A stretch of DNA of 64,000 bases, taken from NCBI RefSeq assembly GCF_003001675.1, contig NZ_PVYW01000010.1:186001-250000 (forward strand), in the 5' to 3' direction. Under the pieces are notes generated by a model. That model did no database searches, was not told the DNA's origin, and saw only the letters and a program-made list of their open reading frames with translations. Shown here in pieces: positions 17,526-26,793 of the stretch. Position 1 is the stretch's first letter. The number at the start of each line of letters is the position of its first letter. The position numbers were made by a program, and so were the translations under genes. The stretch comes from Cohnella sp. SGD-V74 (GTDB lineage: Bacteria > Bacillota > Bacilli > Paenibacillales > Paenibacillaceae).

Positions 17526-20500
17526 ATGAGAAAATGGGGAACGCTCGCGCTTGCCTTGCTGCTGCTGTGGACGGCCGGATGGTCGCCGCCCGTCGCGGCG
17601 AACGGAGCGGACACGATTCAGGTCGTCTATGCGATCGACAATGGAGATTTCGGTCAAGGGCTGACGGGGTGGGACAGCAACAACCCGCCGGGAACGACGG
17701 ACGCCATTCGGGCGGTGCGCTATTTGGAGCTGCAGCCCGGCGCCGCCATCTGGCAGCCGATCGACGTGACGAACGCCGACGACGGCCCGAGCGTGCACGA
17801 TGCGGTCTACGCCAAGGTGTACGCTACGCTGGATGCGGACGTAACGACTGACGACAACGTGCTTGTCCGGTTGGTGGCCGGGGAACAGCTTGCGGAGATC
17901 AACAGTCTGGCCGGCGTCCCTAGAGGAACGGCGGTGGAGCTGACGACGTCCGCGAAAAGCCTGGAAGGCCGTATCCCGGCGGGTCAGGACAAGCTGTGGA
18001 TCGAGCTGCACAACGATACGGCGGGCAAAATCGAAGTGACGAAGGTGGAGGTCTGGGGAGTCGGCGAGGACGGCGAGACGAAGCCGTATCCGCTGACGAA
18101 CGGGGATTTCTCCTCGTCGTTCGACGGCAATTGGGAGGGTGATGGCACGGCTTTCCGGACTGCGGCGTTCATGCAGCCGAACGCCGCGGCTTGGCGTGCG
18201 CTGCCGGTCGGCAATGGGGCGGCGATGCCGCAGCCCGGGGACAAGGTGAGCGTGCAGGCCGAGCTGTTCGTGCCGGACGGGGTCAACCGCGAGGATGGCG
18301 TGTTCGTGCGGGTGAACGACGGGCAGAATACGCTGCTCGACCTGAACGATATTTCCGGAACGGCGCGCGGCAAATGGTTCGCGTCGCAAGGCCGAATCGT
18401 AGGCAACGAAGGCGTCGTCAGAAACGGAGCCGCGGAGCTGTGGATAGAGCTGCACAACGAGACAAACGTTCCGGTGCGCCTGAAAGGGTTGAAGGTGACC
18501 GCGGAACGGGCGGCGGCGTCTCTCTATGATCTGAACGGAGATTCGGCGGTAGACGAGGACGACGCGGAATGGCTGGCCGAGAGGGTCGGGAGCGGACAGT
18601 TCGACCCGCGGGGAGATTTCGATGCGGACGGACAGCTAACGGAGAAGGATTCGTCCTACTTCCGCAAGTTCGCGCTTCATCGCGCCGACGAATTTTATTT
18701 GAATCTGAAGCATTTCCGCTTTATGAACGAGGATGTGACGATCGACGGTATTCCGATGATGGTGACGCATTTGTACTCGGAGCCGGTCGACCGGAGCGAT
18801 CTGTCCAAAGGCTACGACTGGGTCGGCGATCCGCAGGAGGGATTCGCCTCGGTGGACGACGTGTCGCGGGCGGTAATCGCCTTCGCCGAACACTACGGCA
18901 AGTACGGCGATGAGCTCAGCTACGGCAAAATCAAGCGGGGACTGGAGTTCCTCATGTGGATGCAGTACGAGGACGGAGACTTCGACAACTTCGTCGTGCG
19001 GGATCCGGACAGCACGATTCGCCCGAAGGACAGTGCGTCCTCCCGGAAAAGCTTCAGTTGGTGGGCGGTGCGTTCCTATGAGGCGATGGCGGTCGCGCTT
19101 CCCCGGCTCAAGCAGGAGGATGCCGCTCTCGCGGCCAAAGTCGAAGCCCGGCTGGCCCTCTGCTTGAAGCGGTTGAAGGAGATGACCGACCCGCACTATG
19201 GCCAATACTCCGTTAACGGGGCCGTGCGGACCGCCAAGTGGCTGCTGCTCGGCGACACCTGGCTGACTTCTTCCGCGATCAATGCGCTTGCGGAGCATTG
19301 GAAGGTGACCGAGGACGAGTCGATCCGCAGCGCGATCCGCGAATCGGTCCGCAAGCTCGCGGAGGGACTCATGCCGGCCAAGACGGGCGATTACAGGGAT
19401 TATCCGTACGGCGGGTTCATGCATCATTACGACGGAGTGTCCGGCGTCCACAACTGGGACGAATGGAACAGCATTCAAGTACGGGCGATGGCGTACGCCG
19501 GGCGAATCGCGGGCAACGCTGCCTGGATCGAAGCGGCAGAGCATGCGGCGGACAGCTTTCTCGGCGATCTGCTGATTTCCGGCCGCGCGGAGACGATGCA
19601 TCCGAACAAGAAGCCGTATCCGCTCATCCAGTACGGGACGGCCAGCTACGTCGATAATCTGCTGGCTCTGCACGAGGTGACGGGCAAGGAGAAGTACGCG
19701 GTTCTGGCCGGCATCGCAGCTTCGTGGTGGACCGGCAACAACGTTCGCGGCTTCCCGATGTTCAACCAGGAGGAAGGCTACGCGTACGACGGCCTGCACG
19801 CCGACGAGGTCAACATCAACAGCGGGGCGGAGTCGCTGGACGAGGCTATTCGCGCGCTGATCCGGGTGCTGGACAATCCGATCGCGCGTCCGTACTTGTT
19901 CGCGCGGCAGACGGCCGGGAACGGGGCGAAGACGATAGAGGCGGAAGGGCTGTATCAAAGCGCCGCCCCGCCGGACGAGGAGATGGCGTTCCCATTCGGC
20001 TTGCTGAACGATCCGAACGCGGCGCTGGCGAAGCAGGATGCGGATTCGGGCACGGACGAAGCGAAGGTGTACGAGGATGCTCTGGCCGTCGGGGAGGGAA
20101 CGGAAATCTACCCCGGATGGACGGGAAGCCGCGCTTTGTTCGTGGAGGGAGCAGGTCATAACAACGTGAGGCTGTTCGACGGAGGCTCGCTGCGGACGGA
20201 GCTGCCGATCGGGGAAGACGCCGCAAGCTTCCGTCCGGGGGATGCGGTGAAGCTGGAGTTCGCCGCGCGGGTCGAGTTCGATACGTCCCTGAGAGCCGAG
20301 GTGTACGCCGTGCTGGCGAACGGGGACAGAGTCAAGGTGGCGGACGCGAACGACATGAAGTACCATGCCCGCACCTGGTACTCGGGAGCCGGAGCGGTCC
20401 GCACGACGCCCGTGGAGAAAATTCCCGAAGGGGCGACGAAGCTGGAGATCATGTTCGCGGCGAGCTCTTCGAAGAACCCTCCCCACGAAGGCTACGCGGT

Positions 20501-22451
20501 CGTGACGGAAGGGAAGCTGTACCGGATGAGCGTGCCGGAAATCCGCTATTCCAACACCGATTTGTCGGGGTCCAGCTACGTGAGGATGCCTCCCGGTCAA
20601 GCAAGGACCTTCGACATCGAGGCGCCCGAAGCCGGAACTTACGACGTGATGCTGAGCTTTATCGCCGATCCGGAAGCCAGAGTGTCGGTCGGTCTCGGCG
20701 ATAGGGCTCCGGTGACGGCGAGTCTGCAAGGCACGGTCGCCGATGTCGTTCAGATCCAGCGCATCGATACGGTTGAGCTTCCGGGCGGGACGGTTCAGCT
20801 GAAGCTGGAAAATCCGGACCTGAGGGTTCCGGCCGACATCGATGCTCTCATCCTGTATCCGGTTCGTTCTTACGCCGAATATTCGGTGCCGGGGGCGGCC
20901 CCGGTCAAGGTGCTGCGGGACAGCGTCAGCGGCATGCTGGCCGTCGGCGCGCCGGAGCAGGTGAACGGCCGGCATGTCGTGACGTTGGATGCCCCTGTAT
21001 CGGCGGTTGCGGCCGGTTCGAGCGTTCGACTGAGCGGCTCGGTCAAGGGCGGCGGAGACGGAATGCCGATTGCCGGCGTCAGCGTAACGGTGCAGGCGGC
21101 GGGAAGTTCGGCGACGGCGACGACCGATGCGCAGGGCAAATTCGCCGCTGCGCTCGCGATCCCGAGGACGACCGGGACGGGGCAGATCCGGGCGAAGGCC
21201 GTGACGGAGCGGGGGGAAGCTTCGGTTATGCTCGCCATCGTTCCGGGAAGCTCCGGCGGCGGAGGCGGCGGTGGAAGCTCCGGAGGAAGCTTGGGCGTTG
21301 GCTCGGGCAGCGAGGTGTCCGAAGGCGTCTGGACGGTGCGCGGGGAGTCGATCTCCGCACAGCGGGAGGGGATCGTTAAGCTGGCGCTGCCTGAGGGAGC
21401 GGAAACGGTTCGGTTGGCCGGGCGGCTGCTCGAGGAGCATGCCTCGCGAACGTTCGAGTTCGGCAGCGCGGGCATGGCGCTGACCGTTCCGGACGGACTT
21501 GTGAAGGAACTGATCGAACGCGCGCAAGCCGCGGGATTGAAGGATTGGAGCCTTTCTCTGCGAATGGTTAGAGCGGAGGAGGACGAGGCTTCTTCCGCTG
21601 TCCGGAGGTTCGAATCGTCCGCGGGGGCCAAGCTGAAGCTTGCCGGGGGGCTCTATGAGCTGAGTCTGTCTCTGGAGGGAGAAGGCGGCGAATCTCCTTT
21701 GCCGATACGCGAATTCGATCCTCCGATCCGATTGACGTTCGATATCGGGCCGGGCGTCTCCCGCTCTCTGCTCGGCGTCTACTATTTGGGAGAGGACGGC
21801 TCACTGCGGTACGAGGGCGGCCGCGCGGAATCGGAGAGCCGAATATCGGCGGACGTCCGTCATTTCAGCCGCTATGCGGTTCTGGAATACGCGAAGGCAT
21901 TCGAGGATGTGCCGGCTTCTCACTGGGCGCACGCCGCGGTGAGCGAGCTTGCCGCCAAGCAGATCGTCCAAGGCGTCGGAGAGCGGAAGTTCGGAACGAA
22001 CGCGAAGGTCTCCCGCGCGGAGTTCGCGTCGCTGATCGTGCGGGCTTTCGGCCTGCGGACGGAAGGCGCCTCCCATTCCTTCGCGGACGTGAAGGAGGGA
22101 AGCTGGTATGCCGAAGACGTGGCGTCGGCTGCCAAGGCGGGGCTGATTCTGGGCAAGACGCCGAATGCCTTCGATCCGGGCGGCAAGCTGACTCGGCTGG
22201 AAGCGGCGATCATCCTGGATCGCCTGTTGAAAAATGCGGCGGACCTTACGCCGGGGGCGAATGCGCTGGAAGGATTCGAGGATGCCGGGAAGCTGTCGCC
22301 CGCCGCTTACGAAGCGTTCTCGCGCCTCGTCGGCATCGGCCTGATGCAGGGGGATGATCGCCAGCGGCTTCGCCCGAACGACAGCCTGACCCGGGCGGAA
22401 GCCGCCGTCCTGCTGGCTAAGTTGTATCGCCTCGTTCCACCGCAAGATTAA
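17526..22451 (+). CDS. Giant SLH-anchored protein with alpha-helical toroid domain
   Basis: 1641 residues with a signal peptide (LALALLLLWTAGW, then VAANGA). Two jelly-roll-like modules span about 37-330, each starting NGDF..GLTGW or NGDFSSSFDGNW, which look carbohydrate-binding. A dockerin-like pair of Ca sites follows (DLNGDSAVDEDDAEWL and DFDADGQLTEKDSSYF, about 335-385). Residues about 390-780 are helix-rich with an (alpha/alpha)6 toroid look (EFLMWMQYEDGDFDNFV, GVHNWDEWNSIQVRAM, VNINSGAESLDEAIRALI), as in glycoside hydrolases and polysaccharide lyases. Another beta module (about 1008-1115), an Ig/carboxypeptidase-regulatory-like domain, a Gly/Ser linker (about 1243) and three SLH motifs (about 1457-1641) complete it. 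It probably binds or cuts polysaccharide at the cell surface, feeding the neighbouring importer. The GH or PL family was not recognised. Confidence 0.82.
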   Translation: MRKWGTLALALLLLWTAGWSPPVAANGADTIQVVYAIDNGDFGQGLTGWDSNNPPGTTDAIRAVRYLELQPGAAIWQPIDVTNADDGPSVHDAVYAKVYATLDADVTTDDNVLVRLVAGEQLAEINSLAGVPRGTAVELTTSAKSLEGRIPAGQDKLWIELHNDTAGKIEVTKVEVWGVGEDGETKPYPLTNGDFSSSFDGNWEGDGTAFRTAAFMQPNAAAWRALPVGNGAAMPQPGDKVSVQAELFVPDGVNREDGVFVRVNDGQNTLLDLNDISGTARGKWFASQGRIVGNEGVVRNGAAELWIELHNETNVPVRLKGLKVTAERAAASLYDLNGDSAVDEDDAEWLAERVGSGQFDPRGDFDADGQLTEKDSSYFRKFALHRADEFYLNLKHFRFMNEDVTIDGIPMMVTHLYSEPVDRSDLSKGYDWVGDPQEGFASVDDVSRAVIAFAEHYGKYGDELSYGKIKRGLEFLMWMQYEDGDFDNFVVRDPDSTIRPKDSASSRKSFSWWAVRSYEAMAVALPRLKQEDAALAAKVEARLALCLKRLKEMTDPHYGQYSVNGAVRTAKWLLLGDTWLTSSAINALAEHWKVTEDESIRSAIRESVRKLAEGLMPAKTGDYRDYPYGGFMHHYDGVSGVHNWDEWNSIQVRAMAYAGRIAGNAAWIEAAEHAADSFLGDLLISGRAETMHPNKKPYPLIQYGTASYVDNLLALHEVTGKEKYAVLAGIAASWWTGNNVRGFPMFNQEEGYAYDGLHADEVNINSGAESLDEAIRALIRVLDNPIARPYLFARQTAGNGAKTIEAEGLYQSAAPPDEEMAFPFGLLNDPNAALAKQDADSGTDEAKVYEDALAVGEGTEIYPGWTGSRALFVEGAGHNNVRLFDGGSLRTELPIGEDAASFRPGDAVKLEFAARVEFDTSLRAEVYAVLANGDRVKVADANDMKYHARTWYSGAGAVRTTPVEKIPEGATKLEIMFAASSSKNPPHEGYAVVTEGKLYRMSVPEIRYSNTDLSGSSYVRMPPGQARTFDIEAPEAGTYDVMLSFIADPEARVSVGLGDRAPVTASLQGTVADVVQIQRIDTVELPGGTVQLKLENPDLRVPADIDALILYPVRSYAEYSVPGAAPVKVLRDSVSGMLAVGAPEQVNGRHVVTLDAPVSAVAAGSSVRLSGSVKGGGDGMPIAGVSVTVQAAGSSATATTDAQGKFAAALAIPRTTGTGQIRAKAVTERGEASVMLAIVPGSSGGGGGGGSSGGSLGVGSGSEVSEGVWTVRGESISAQREGIVKLALPEGAETVRLAGRLLEEHASRTFEFGSAGMALTVPDGLVKELIERAQAAGLKDWSLSLRMVRAEEDEASSAVRRFESSAGAKLKLAGGLYELSLSLEGEGGESPLPIREFDPPIRLTFDIGPGVSRSLLGVYYLGEDGSLRYEGGRAESESRISADVRHFSRYAVLEYAKAFEDVPASHWAHAAVSELAAKQIVQGVGERKFGTNAKVSRAEFASLIVRAFGLRTEGASHSFADVKEGSWYAEDVASAAKAGLILGKTPNAFDPGGKLTRLEAAIILDRLLKNAADLTPGANALEGFEDAGKLSPAAYEAFSRLVGIGLMQGDDRQRLRPNDSLTRAEAAVLLAKLYRLVPPQD

Positions 22452-22472
22452 TTTTTCGTGGGAAACGCCGGA

Positions 22473-22522
22473 GGCGCATGCCGCTCCTTTCGCCATTGCG
22501 GCGGCTCGGGAGCGCATGCGCC
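22473..22522 (+). terminator. Hairpin after the giant SLH gene
   Basis: GGCGCATGCCGCTCC (22473-22487) pairs with GGAGCGCATGCGCC (22509-22522), with one bulged base and a 21-nt loop, shortly after the stop at 22451. No T-run follows. The rest of the gap to 22728 holds no gene and turns AT-rich near 22670. Confidence 0.5.
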
Positions 22523-22727
22523 GACCGGCGTCTTCTCATGTCCGGCTGGGCGGAGACGGACTGGCCGGAACGTAGCCATGAGCGTTCGTGTTCGCCGGCG
22601 CGAGTGTCGATTGCTTCTGGCCGGATGAGGCAGAGGACTGATCTTTGCCGTTTTTGGGCATACGCGTGACCTCAATAATTGCCAAATAATGATTTTTTAG
22701 ATAGATTCGTAGAAGGAGGCGAGAAGT

Positions 22728-23351
22728 ATGTCGTTAATAAAAAATGATGCTCATTGGTTAAGTACGATGGAGAGTAGGTTTGCTGATTTACAACAAACAA
22801 TTGAGAATATGGGTCTTAAACGAGGACAAAAATTTATCGAGTGGATGAAAACGCAAAATCAGTATTTGCAATGGGAAACCGGATTCGAACCCTCGAAGTT
22901 GCGCAAGTATAACCGAGGCGATATCATCTATGTTAATTTCGGGTTTAACCCGGGTTCCGAAATCGGCGGATTGCACTATGCCGTCGTCATGGATGATAAT
23001 GAAAAATCGAATCCGGTCGTAAATGTCGTTCCACTTGGGTCTCTCGAATCGGGACAAACAAGAGACGTTCTGCACAAACATGAAATCTATATTGGTACGG
23101 TTGATGGAATGAACCAAAAGGAAGCATTTGCAATTCCCAATCAGTTTCAGCCCGTCAGCAAATTACGGATATATAGACCGAGAAAGGGGACCGATATAGT
23201 CGTTAAACTGCCTGGACAGTTCATGGATATGATCGATGAAAAGATACTTAGACTCTTTACTCGCAGGTATTCAGCGGCAATTGCACAGTTGGAGACTGCT
23301 CAGAAATCCGTTGCATCGGGACGAGAAAATGACATGCCATCCTCTGAATAA
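22728..23351 (+). CDS. PemK/MazF-like toxin with long N-terminal extension
   Basis: 207 residues, with GGAGG 8 nt before the ATG. The core fits the MazF/PemK endoribonuclease fold: YNRGDIIYVNFGFNPGSEIGGLHYAVVMDD (about 64-93) has the RGDI strand and the G.E..G.R-like loop, with H replacing the usual R. VVNVVPLGS and IPNQFQPVSKLRIYRP are later strands. Classic MazF is about 115 residues; this has about 60 extra at the N-terminus and a helical tail. The gene is clearly more AT-rich than its neighbours, a sign of transfer. No antitoxin gene lies upstream or overlaps it. Instead a promoter-terminator unit without a coding frame follows directly (23365-23503). An RNA-cleaving toxin or stress-response protein is the likely role. 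Confidence 0.82.
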   Translation: MSLIKNDAHWLSTMESRFADLQQTIENMGLKRGQKFIEWMKTQNQYLQWETGFEPSKLRKYNRGDIIYVNFGFNPGSEIGGLHYAVVMDDNEKSNPVVNVVPLGSLESGQTRDVLHKHEIYIGTVDGMNQKEAFAIPNQFQPVSKLRIYRPRKGTDIVVKLPGQFMDMIDEKILRLFTRRYSAAIAQLETAQKSVASGRENDMPSSE

Positions 23352-23364
23352 TCCGCTATAAATA

Positions 23365-23393
23365 TTGAATCAACATGAAGAGAGTGCTATACT
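23365..23393 (+). promoter_or_regulatory. Strong sigma-A-type promoter for a small RNA
   Basis: TTGAAT (23365-23370) and TATACT (23388-23393) are separated by exactly 17 bp. It starts 14 bp after the toxin gene stops. The predicted start point is near 23400. Confidence 0.7.
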
Positions 23394-23399
23394 ACTTAT

Positions 23400-23503
23400 A
23401 TATTAAACAATGCCCTTTGAGCGGAAGCTCAATGCGGTCCTAAAAATGATTAAACGCTCTTTAAAAGAGGAAGCCGTCCCTTGTGGGCGGCTTCCTTAGT
23501 TTT
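23400..23503 (+). ncRNA. Predicted ~105-nt small RNA downstream of the toxin
   Basis: A good promoter (23365-23393) and a terminator (23467-23503) bracket about 105 nt with no reading frame. Inside, TTGAGC-GGAA-GCTCAA (23417-23432) makes a perfect 6-bp stem closed by a GNRA-type tetraloop. GCG near 23434 and CGC near 23455 could close a second, weaker arm. It does not match tmRNA, SRP RNA, 6S RNA or a riboswitch that I know. Its position just after an orphan PemK-like toxin suggests a regulator or antitoxin RNA, but that is inference. Confidence 0.6.
23467..23503 (+). terminator. Rho-independent terminator of the small RNA
   Basis: AGGAAGCCG pairs with CGGCTTCCT, extended by CCC/GGG with one bulged T, around a TTGT loop (23468-23496). 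TTAGTTTT follows. Confidence 0.8.
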
Positions 23504-23600
23504 AAATCTGCATACTGCACAAATGAAGCAAGGGAGGAGCGCAGTCCGGCCCCATCTATGGTACAATAGAACAAATGTTCTGTGGGTGGGAGAGCGCATC

Positions 23601-25883
23601 ATGACCGATACCATATCCCTGTCCGTCAGGGGGCTCGTGGAGCACGTGTTTCGAAGCGGCAGCCTCGATTCCGGCTTCCGGGCGGCCAGCGCTTTGGCCG
23701 AGGGAACGAAGGCGCATCAGAAGCTGCAATCGAAGTACGGGGAGCGCGATCGCAAAGAAGTGTACTTGAGCGCGGAAGTCGGCTGTGGGGATCTCTTGTT
23801 CGCGGTGGACGGACGATGCGACGGCCTGCTGACCGGAGAAAACGGCGAGACGACGATCGAGGAAATCAAATCCACGGTACGCGATATCGCCTCGATGACG
23901 GAGGACGGGACCCCGGAGGTGCATTGGGCTCAGGCGTACTTCTATGCTTACATGTACTCGGCGGAAAACGGCGTCGATCGGCTGCGCGTCCGACTAACTT
24001 ACGTTCAGGTGGACACGGAAGAGGTCCGACGGTTCGAGCGGGAGACGACGATGACCGAGTTGGAGGCGTATGTTCGGAGAGTGATAGAGGCGTATGCTCC
24101 GTATGCGCGCATGCTTGCCGGGAATAGGCGGGTCAGGGACGAGGGAATAGCGGCGCTGGAGTTTCCGTTCGCGGCTTACCGCGAAGGACAGAGGAAGCTG
24201 GCAGGGGCCGTCTACAAAACGATCGACGAGGGACGCAAGCTGTTCGCCCGCGCTCCGACCGGCATCGGGAAGACGGTCTCGACGCTGTTCCCCGCGATCA
24301 AGGCGATCGGAACCGGCAAGCTGGACCGGCTGTTCTATCTCACTGCGAGGACAATTACGAGAACGGCCGCAGAGGATACGCTGGCGCTCATGGCGGAGCG
24401 GGGACTCGGGATGCGTTCCGTGACGATTACGGCCAAGGAGAAAATTTGCTTCCAGGACGAGGTGGATTGCCGCCCCGAGAGCTGTCCTTACGCGAACGGC
24501 TATTACGATCGGATCAATGAGGCGATCCTTGAGCTTCTCGGTAACGAAACGCTGATCCGCCGCGAGACGATCGAGAAATACGCCCGCAAGCACACCGTAT
24601 GCCCGTTCGAAATGTCGCTGGATGCGGCGTACGGAGCGGATGCGGTCATTTGCGACTACAACTATATTTTCGATCCGAGAGTTTCCTTGAAGAGGCTGAT
24701 GGGAGAGCAGAAAAAACGGACTGTCCTGCTCGTGGACGAGGCGCACAATCTGGTCGACCGCGCGCGGGAGATGTATTCGGCGGTGCTGGAGAAGCGGGAG
24801 TTTCTGGAGCTGGAGCGGGAGTTCAAGGGTGTCAGCCCGCAGCTGCACGCGGCGGCCAAGGCGGTCAATAAATGGTTTGTGGAATTGAGAAAAAGAGCCG
24901 GCGGGGAGCCGCTTGTCTCGAAGGAGGTTCCGGAAGGGCTGCTTGAGCTGGTGGAGGAGTTCTCGGCTCGGGCGGAGCGGGAGCTGGCGGGCGGCGGCCC
25001 GGGCGCGGGAAGCGAACGGCTGCTGAATGCCTACTTCGCTGCGGCGGCTTGGATTCGGACCGGGAAGCTGTACGACGAACGGTACGTCGCTTACGCGGAG
25101 TTCGAGCGGAACGAGGTTCGACTCAAAATGTTCTGCCTGGACCCGTCGCATCTGCTAGCCCAGATGGGCAAAGGGTTTCTGGCGCACGTCTTTTTCTCCG
25201 CGACGCTGTCCCCTCTGAACTACTACATGGATATGCTCGGAGCCGGGGAGGAGGACTACTCGGTGACGCTCGGATCGCCTTTCGCCAAAGAGCAGTGGGA
25301 GGTGGAGATCGTCTCGCTGTCGACGAGGTATGCGGACCGGGAACGGACGAAGGAGCCGCTCGCGTCGGCTTTGCTGGATTTTGCGGGAAGGCGGCGGGGC
25401 AATTATCTCGTGTTCTTCCCCTCTTACGCATATATGAACGGTATGTATGAGGAGTTTGCCGCGCGAGCCGGGGAGGGCTGGCAGACGCTGCTTCAGACGC
25501 CGGATATGGCGGAGGAAGAGCGGGAGCGGTTTTTGGAACGGTTCGATGCGGCGAACGAAGGGACTTTGATCGGGTTTGCGGTCATGGGGGGCATCTTCTC
25601 GGAGGGGATCGACTTGACCGGGGACCGACTGAACGGAGTCGCCGTCGTCGGAGTGGGCATGCCGCAGCTCGGGCTGGAGCGCAATCTGATCCGCGGCCAC
25701 TTCGACGAGCGGGGGATGAGCGGCTTCGATTACGCTTACGTGTACCCCGGCATCAACAAGGTGCTGCAAGCCGGGGGCCGGCTCATCCGCACCGAGCGCG
25801 ACCGCGGTCGGCTGATGCTCGTCGACGACCGCTACCTGCAGCCGAAGTACGCTCGCTTGCTCCCGGAGGAGTGGCGGGGGTGA
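23601..25883 (+). CDS. Rad3/DinG-type Fe-S helicase with N-terminal PD-(D/E)XK domain
   Basis: 760 residues from the ATG at 23601, preceded by GGGTGGGAGAG; upstream in-frame codons lack a ribosome site. The N-terminus (about 1-170) looks like a Cas4/RecB-type nuclease: VDGRCDGLL supplies the Asp and TTIEEIKST the E.K pair. The helicase follows, with Walker A ARAPTGIGKTVSTLFPA (about 213), four cysteines for an iron-sulfur cluster (C in KICFQDEVDC, ESCPYA and HTVCPFE, about 280-340), DEAH box LLVDEAHNLVDRA and motif VI QAGGRLIRTERDRG. It should unwind DNA 5' to 3' and may also nick or trim it, with a likely role in repair. It sits alone, convergent with the ssu operon. Confidence 0.88.
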   Translation: MTDTISLSVRGLVEHVFRSGSLDSGFRAASALAEGTKAHQKLQSKYGERDRKEVYLSAEVGCGDLLFAVDGRCDGLLTGENGETTIEEIKSTVRDIASMTEDGTPEVHWAQAYFYAYMYSAENGVDRLRVRLTYVQVDTEEVRRFERETTMTELEAYVRRVIEAYAPYARMLAGNRRVRDEGIAALEFPFAAYREGQRKLAGAVYKTIDEGRKLFARAPTGIGKTVSTLFPAIKAIGTGKLDRLFYLTARTITRTAAEDTLALMAERGLGMRSVTITAKEKICFQDEVDCRPESCPYANGYYDRINEAILELLGNETLIRRETIEKYARKHTVCPFEMSLDAAYGADAVICDYNYIFDPRVSLKRLMGEQKKRTVLLVDEAHNLVDRAREMYSAVLEKREFLELEREFKGVSPQLHAAAKAVNKWFVELRKRAGGEPLVSKEVPEGLLELVEEFSARAERELAGGGPGAGSERLLNAYFAAAAWIRTGKLYDERYVAYAEFERNEVRLKMFCLDPSHLLAQMGKGFLAHVFFSATLSPLNYYMDMLGAGEEDYSVTLGSPFAKEQWEVEIVSLSTRYADRERTKEPLASALLDFAGRRRGNYLVFFPSYAYMNGMYEEFAARAGEGWQTLLQTPDMAEEERERFLERFDAANEGTLIGFAVMGGIFSEGIDLTGDRLNGVAVVGVGMPQLGLERNLIRGHFDERGMSGFDYAYVYPGINKVLQAGGRLIRTERDRGRLMLVDDRYLQPKYARLLPEEWRG

Positions 25884-25985
25884 TTGCTGCCACGGAGTGA
25901 GCGGAACTAGGGCGGAGCGCCCCGAGCAGAGCGAATAACGTTCTGGTGGACCGTTAACGAGGTGGGATCGCCCCACCCGAAGCGA

Positions 25986-26008
25986 TTAGCGGTCCGCCGG
26001 ACCGCTAA
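25986..26008. terminator. Palindromic hairpin between convergent genes
   Basis: TTAGCGGTCC and GGACCGCTAA are perfect 10-bp arms around GCC. The right arm includes the stop codon of ssuB (26005-26007). No T-run on either side; a shared transcript end for the helicase and ssuB is plausible. Confidence 0.5.
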
Positions 26009-26778
26009 ATCGAATAAGACACTTTGCGTTTGGTGGTCGAGGAGCTGTCGTCGCGCTCGAGAATCCGGTCGAGAATGAGCTTCTCGTAGTGGGCGAAGCC
26101 GCTGTCCCGCTCGCGAGGGCGATCGAGCGCGATGTTCACGTCCAGCGCGATGCGCCCGTTCTCGATCAGCACGACGCGGTCGGCCAGCGCTACCGCTTCG
26201 CTCACGTCGTGGGTGACGAGCACGGCGGTAAACCGCTGATCCTCCCACAGCTGCTCGATCAGCTGCTGCATGTCGATGCGCGTGAGCGCGTCCAATGCCC
26301 CGAGCGGTTCGTCGAGCAGCAGCAGCCTCGGCGAGCTGGCGAGCGCGCGGGCCAAGGCGACGCGCTGACGCTGTCCGCCCGACAGTACGCCGGGCCACTC
26401 GCCCGCGCGGTCGGCCAATCCGACCTGCTCCAGCGCCTTCAGCGCTTCGTCCGCATCCCTCGATTTTACGCCGACCTGAACGTTGGCGAGCGCTCTTTTC
26501 CAAGGCAGCAATCGTGCGTCCTGGAACAGCATCCTCGTATCCTCGCGAATGCCGGCGATCTCCGAACTGTCAAGCGACAGATCTCCTTCCGTAGGCTCTT
26601 CCAGACCGGCGATCAGCCGCAGCAGCGTGCTCTTGCCGCAGCCGCTTCTCCCGACGATGGCGACGAATTGGCCGGCGGGAATGTCAAGTTCAACCCCTTG
26701 CAGCACTTCCTTGTCTCCGAACTTCTTGGACGCGCCGCGCACTTGAAGGCGGGCGCCTCTGCGAATGGTTAAGCTCAT
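26005..26778 (-). CDS. ssuB: Aliphatic sulfonate ABC transporter ATP-binding protein
   Basis: 257 residues. Walker A is [17 protein letters not shown], the signature motif is [15 protein letters not shown], and Walker B is [16 protein letters not shown] with the following switch His in [11 protein letters not shown]. The short length and the absence of a C-terminal regulatory domain fit the SsuB/TauB/nitrate group. It powers uptake through SsuC. It is the last gene of the ssuADCB operon, 15 bp after ssuC. Confidence 0.93.
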   Translation of the reverse strand: MSLTIRRGARLQVRGASKKFGDKEVLQGVELDIPAGQFVAIVGRSGCGKSTLLRLIAGLEEPTEGDLSLDSSEIAGIREDTRMLFQDARLLPWKRALANVQVGVKSRDADEALKALEQVGLADRAGEWPGVLSGGQRQRVALARALASSPRLLLLDEPLGALDALTRIDMQQLIEQLWEDQRFTAVLVTHDVSEAVALADRVVLIENGRIALDVNIALDRPRERDSGFAHYEKLILDRILERDDSSSTTKRKVSYSI

Positions 26779-26793
26779 GACCGATCTCCTCTC

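Noticed and set aside
18636..21527. 963-codon minus frame inside the giant SLH gene
   Set aside because: Composition typical of a shadow frame; the plus strand holds signal peptide, binding modules and SLH repeats in one frame.
23400..23503. Known structural RNA (tmRNA, SRP RNA, 6S RNA) or a riboswitch
   Set aside because: No conserved signature of these was seen, and no gene directly downstream would be controlled; kept as an unassigned small RNA.
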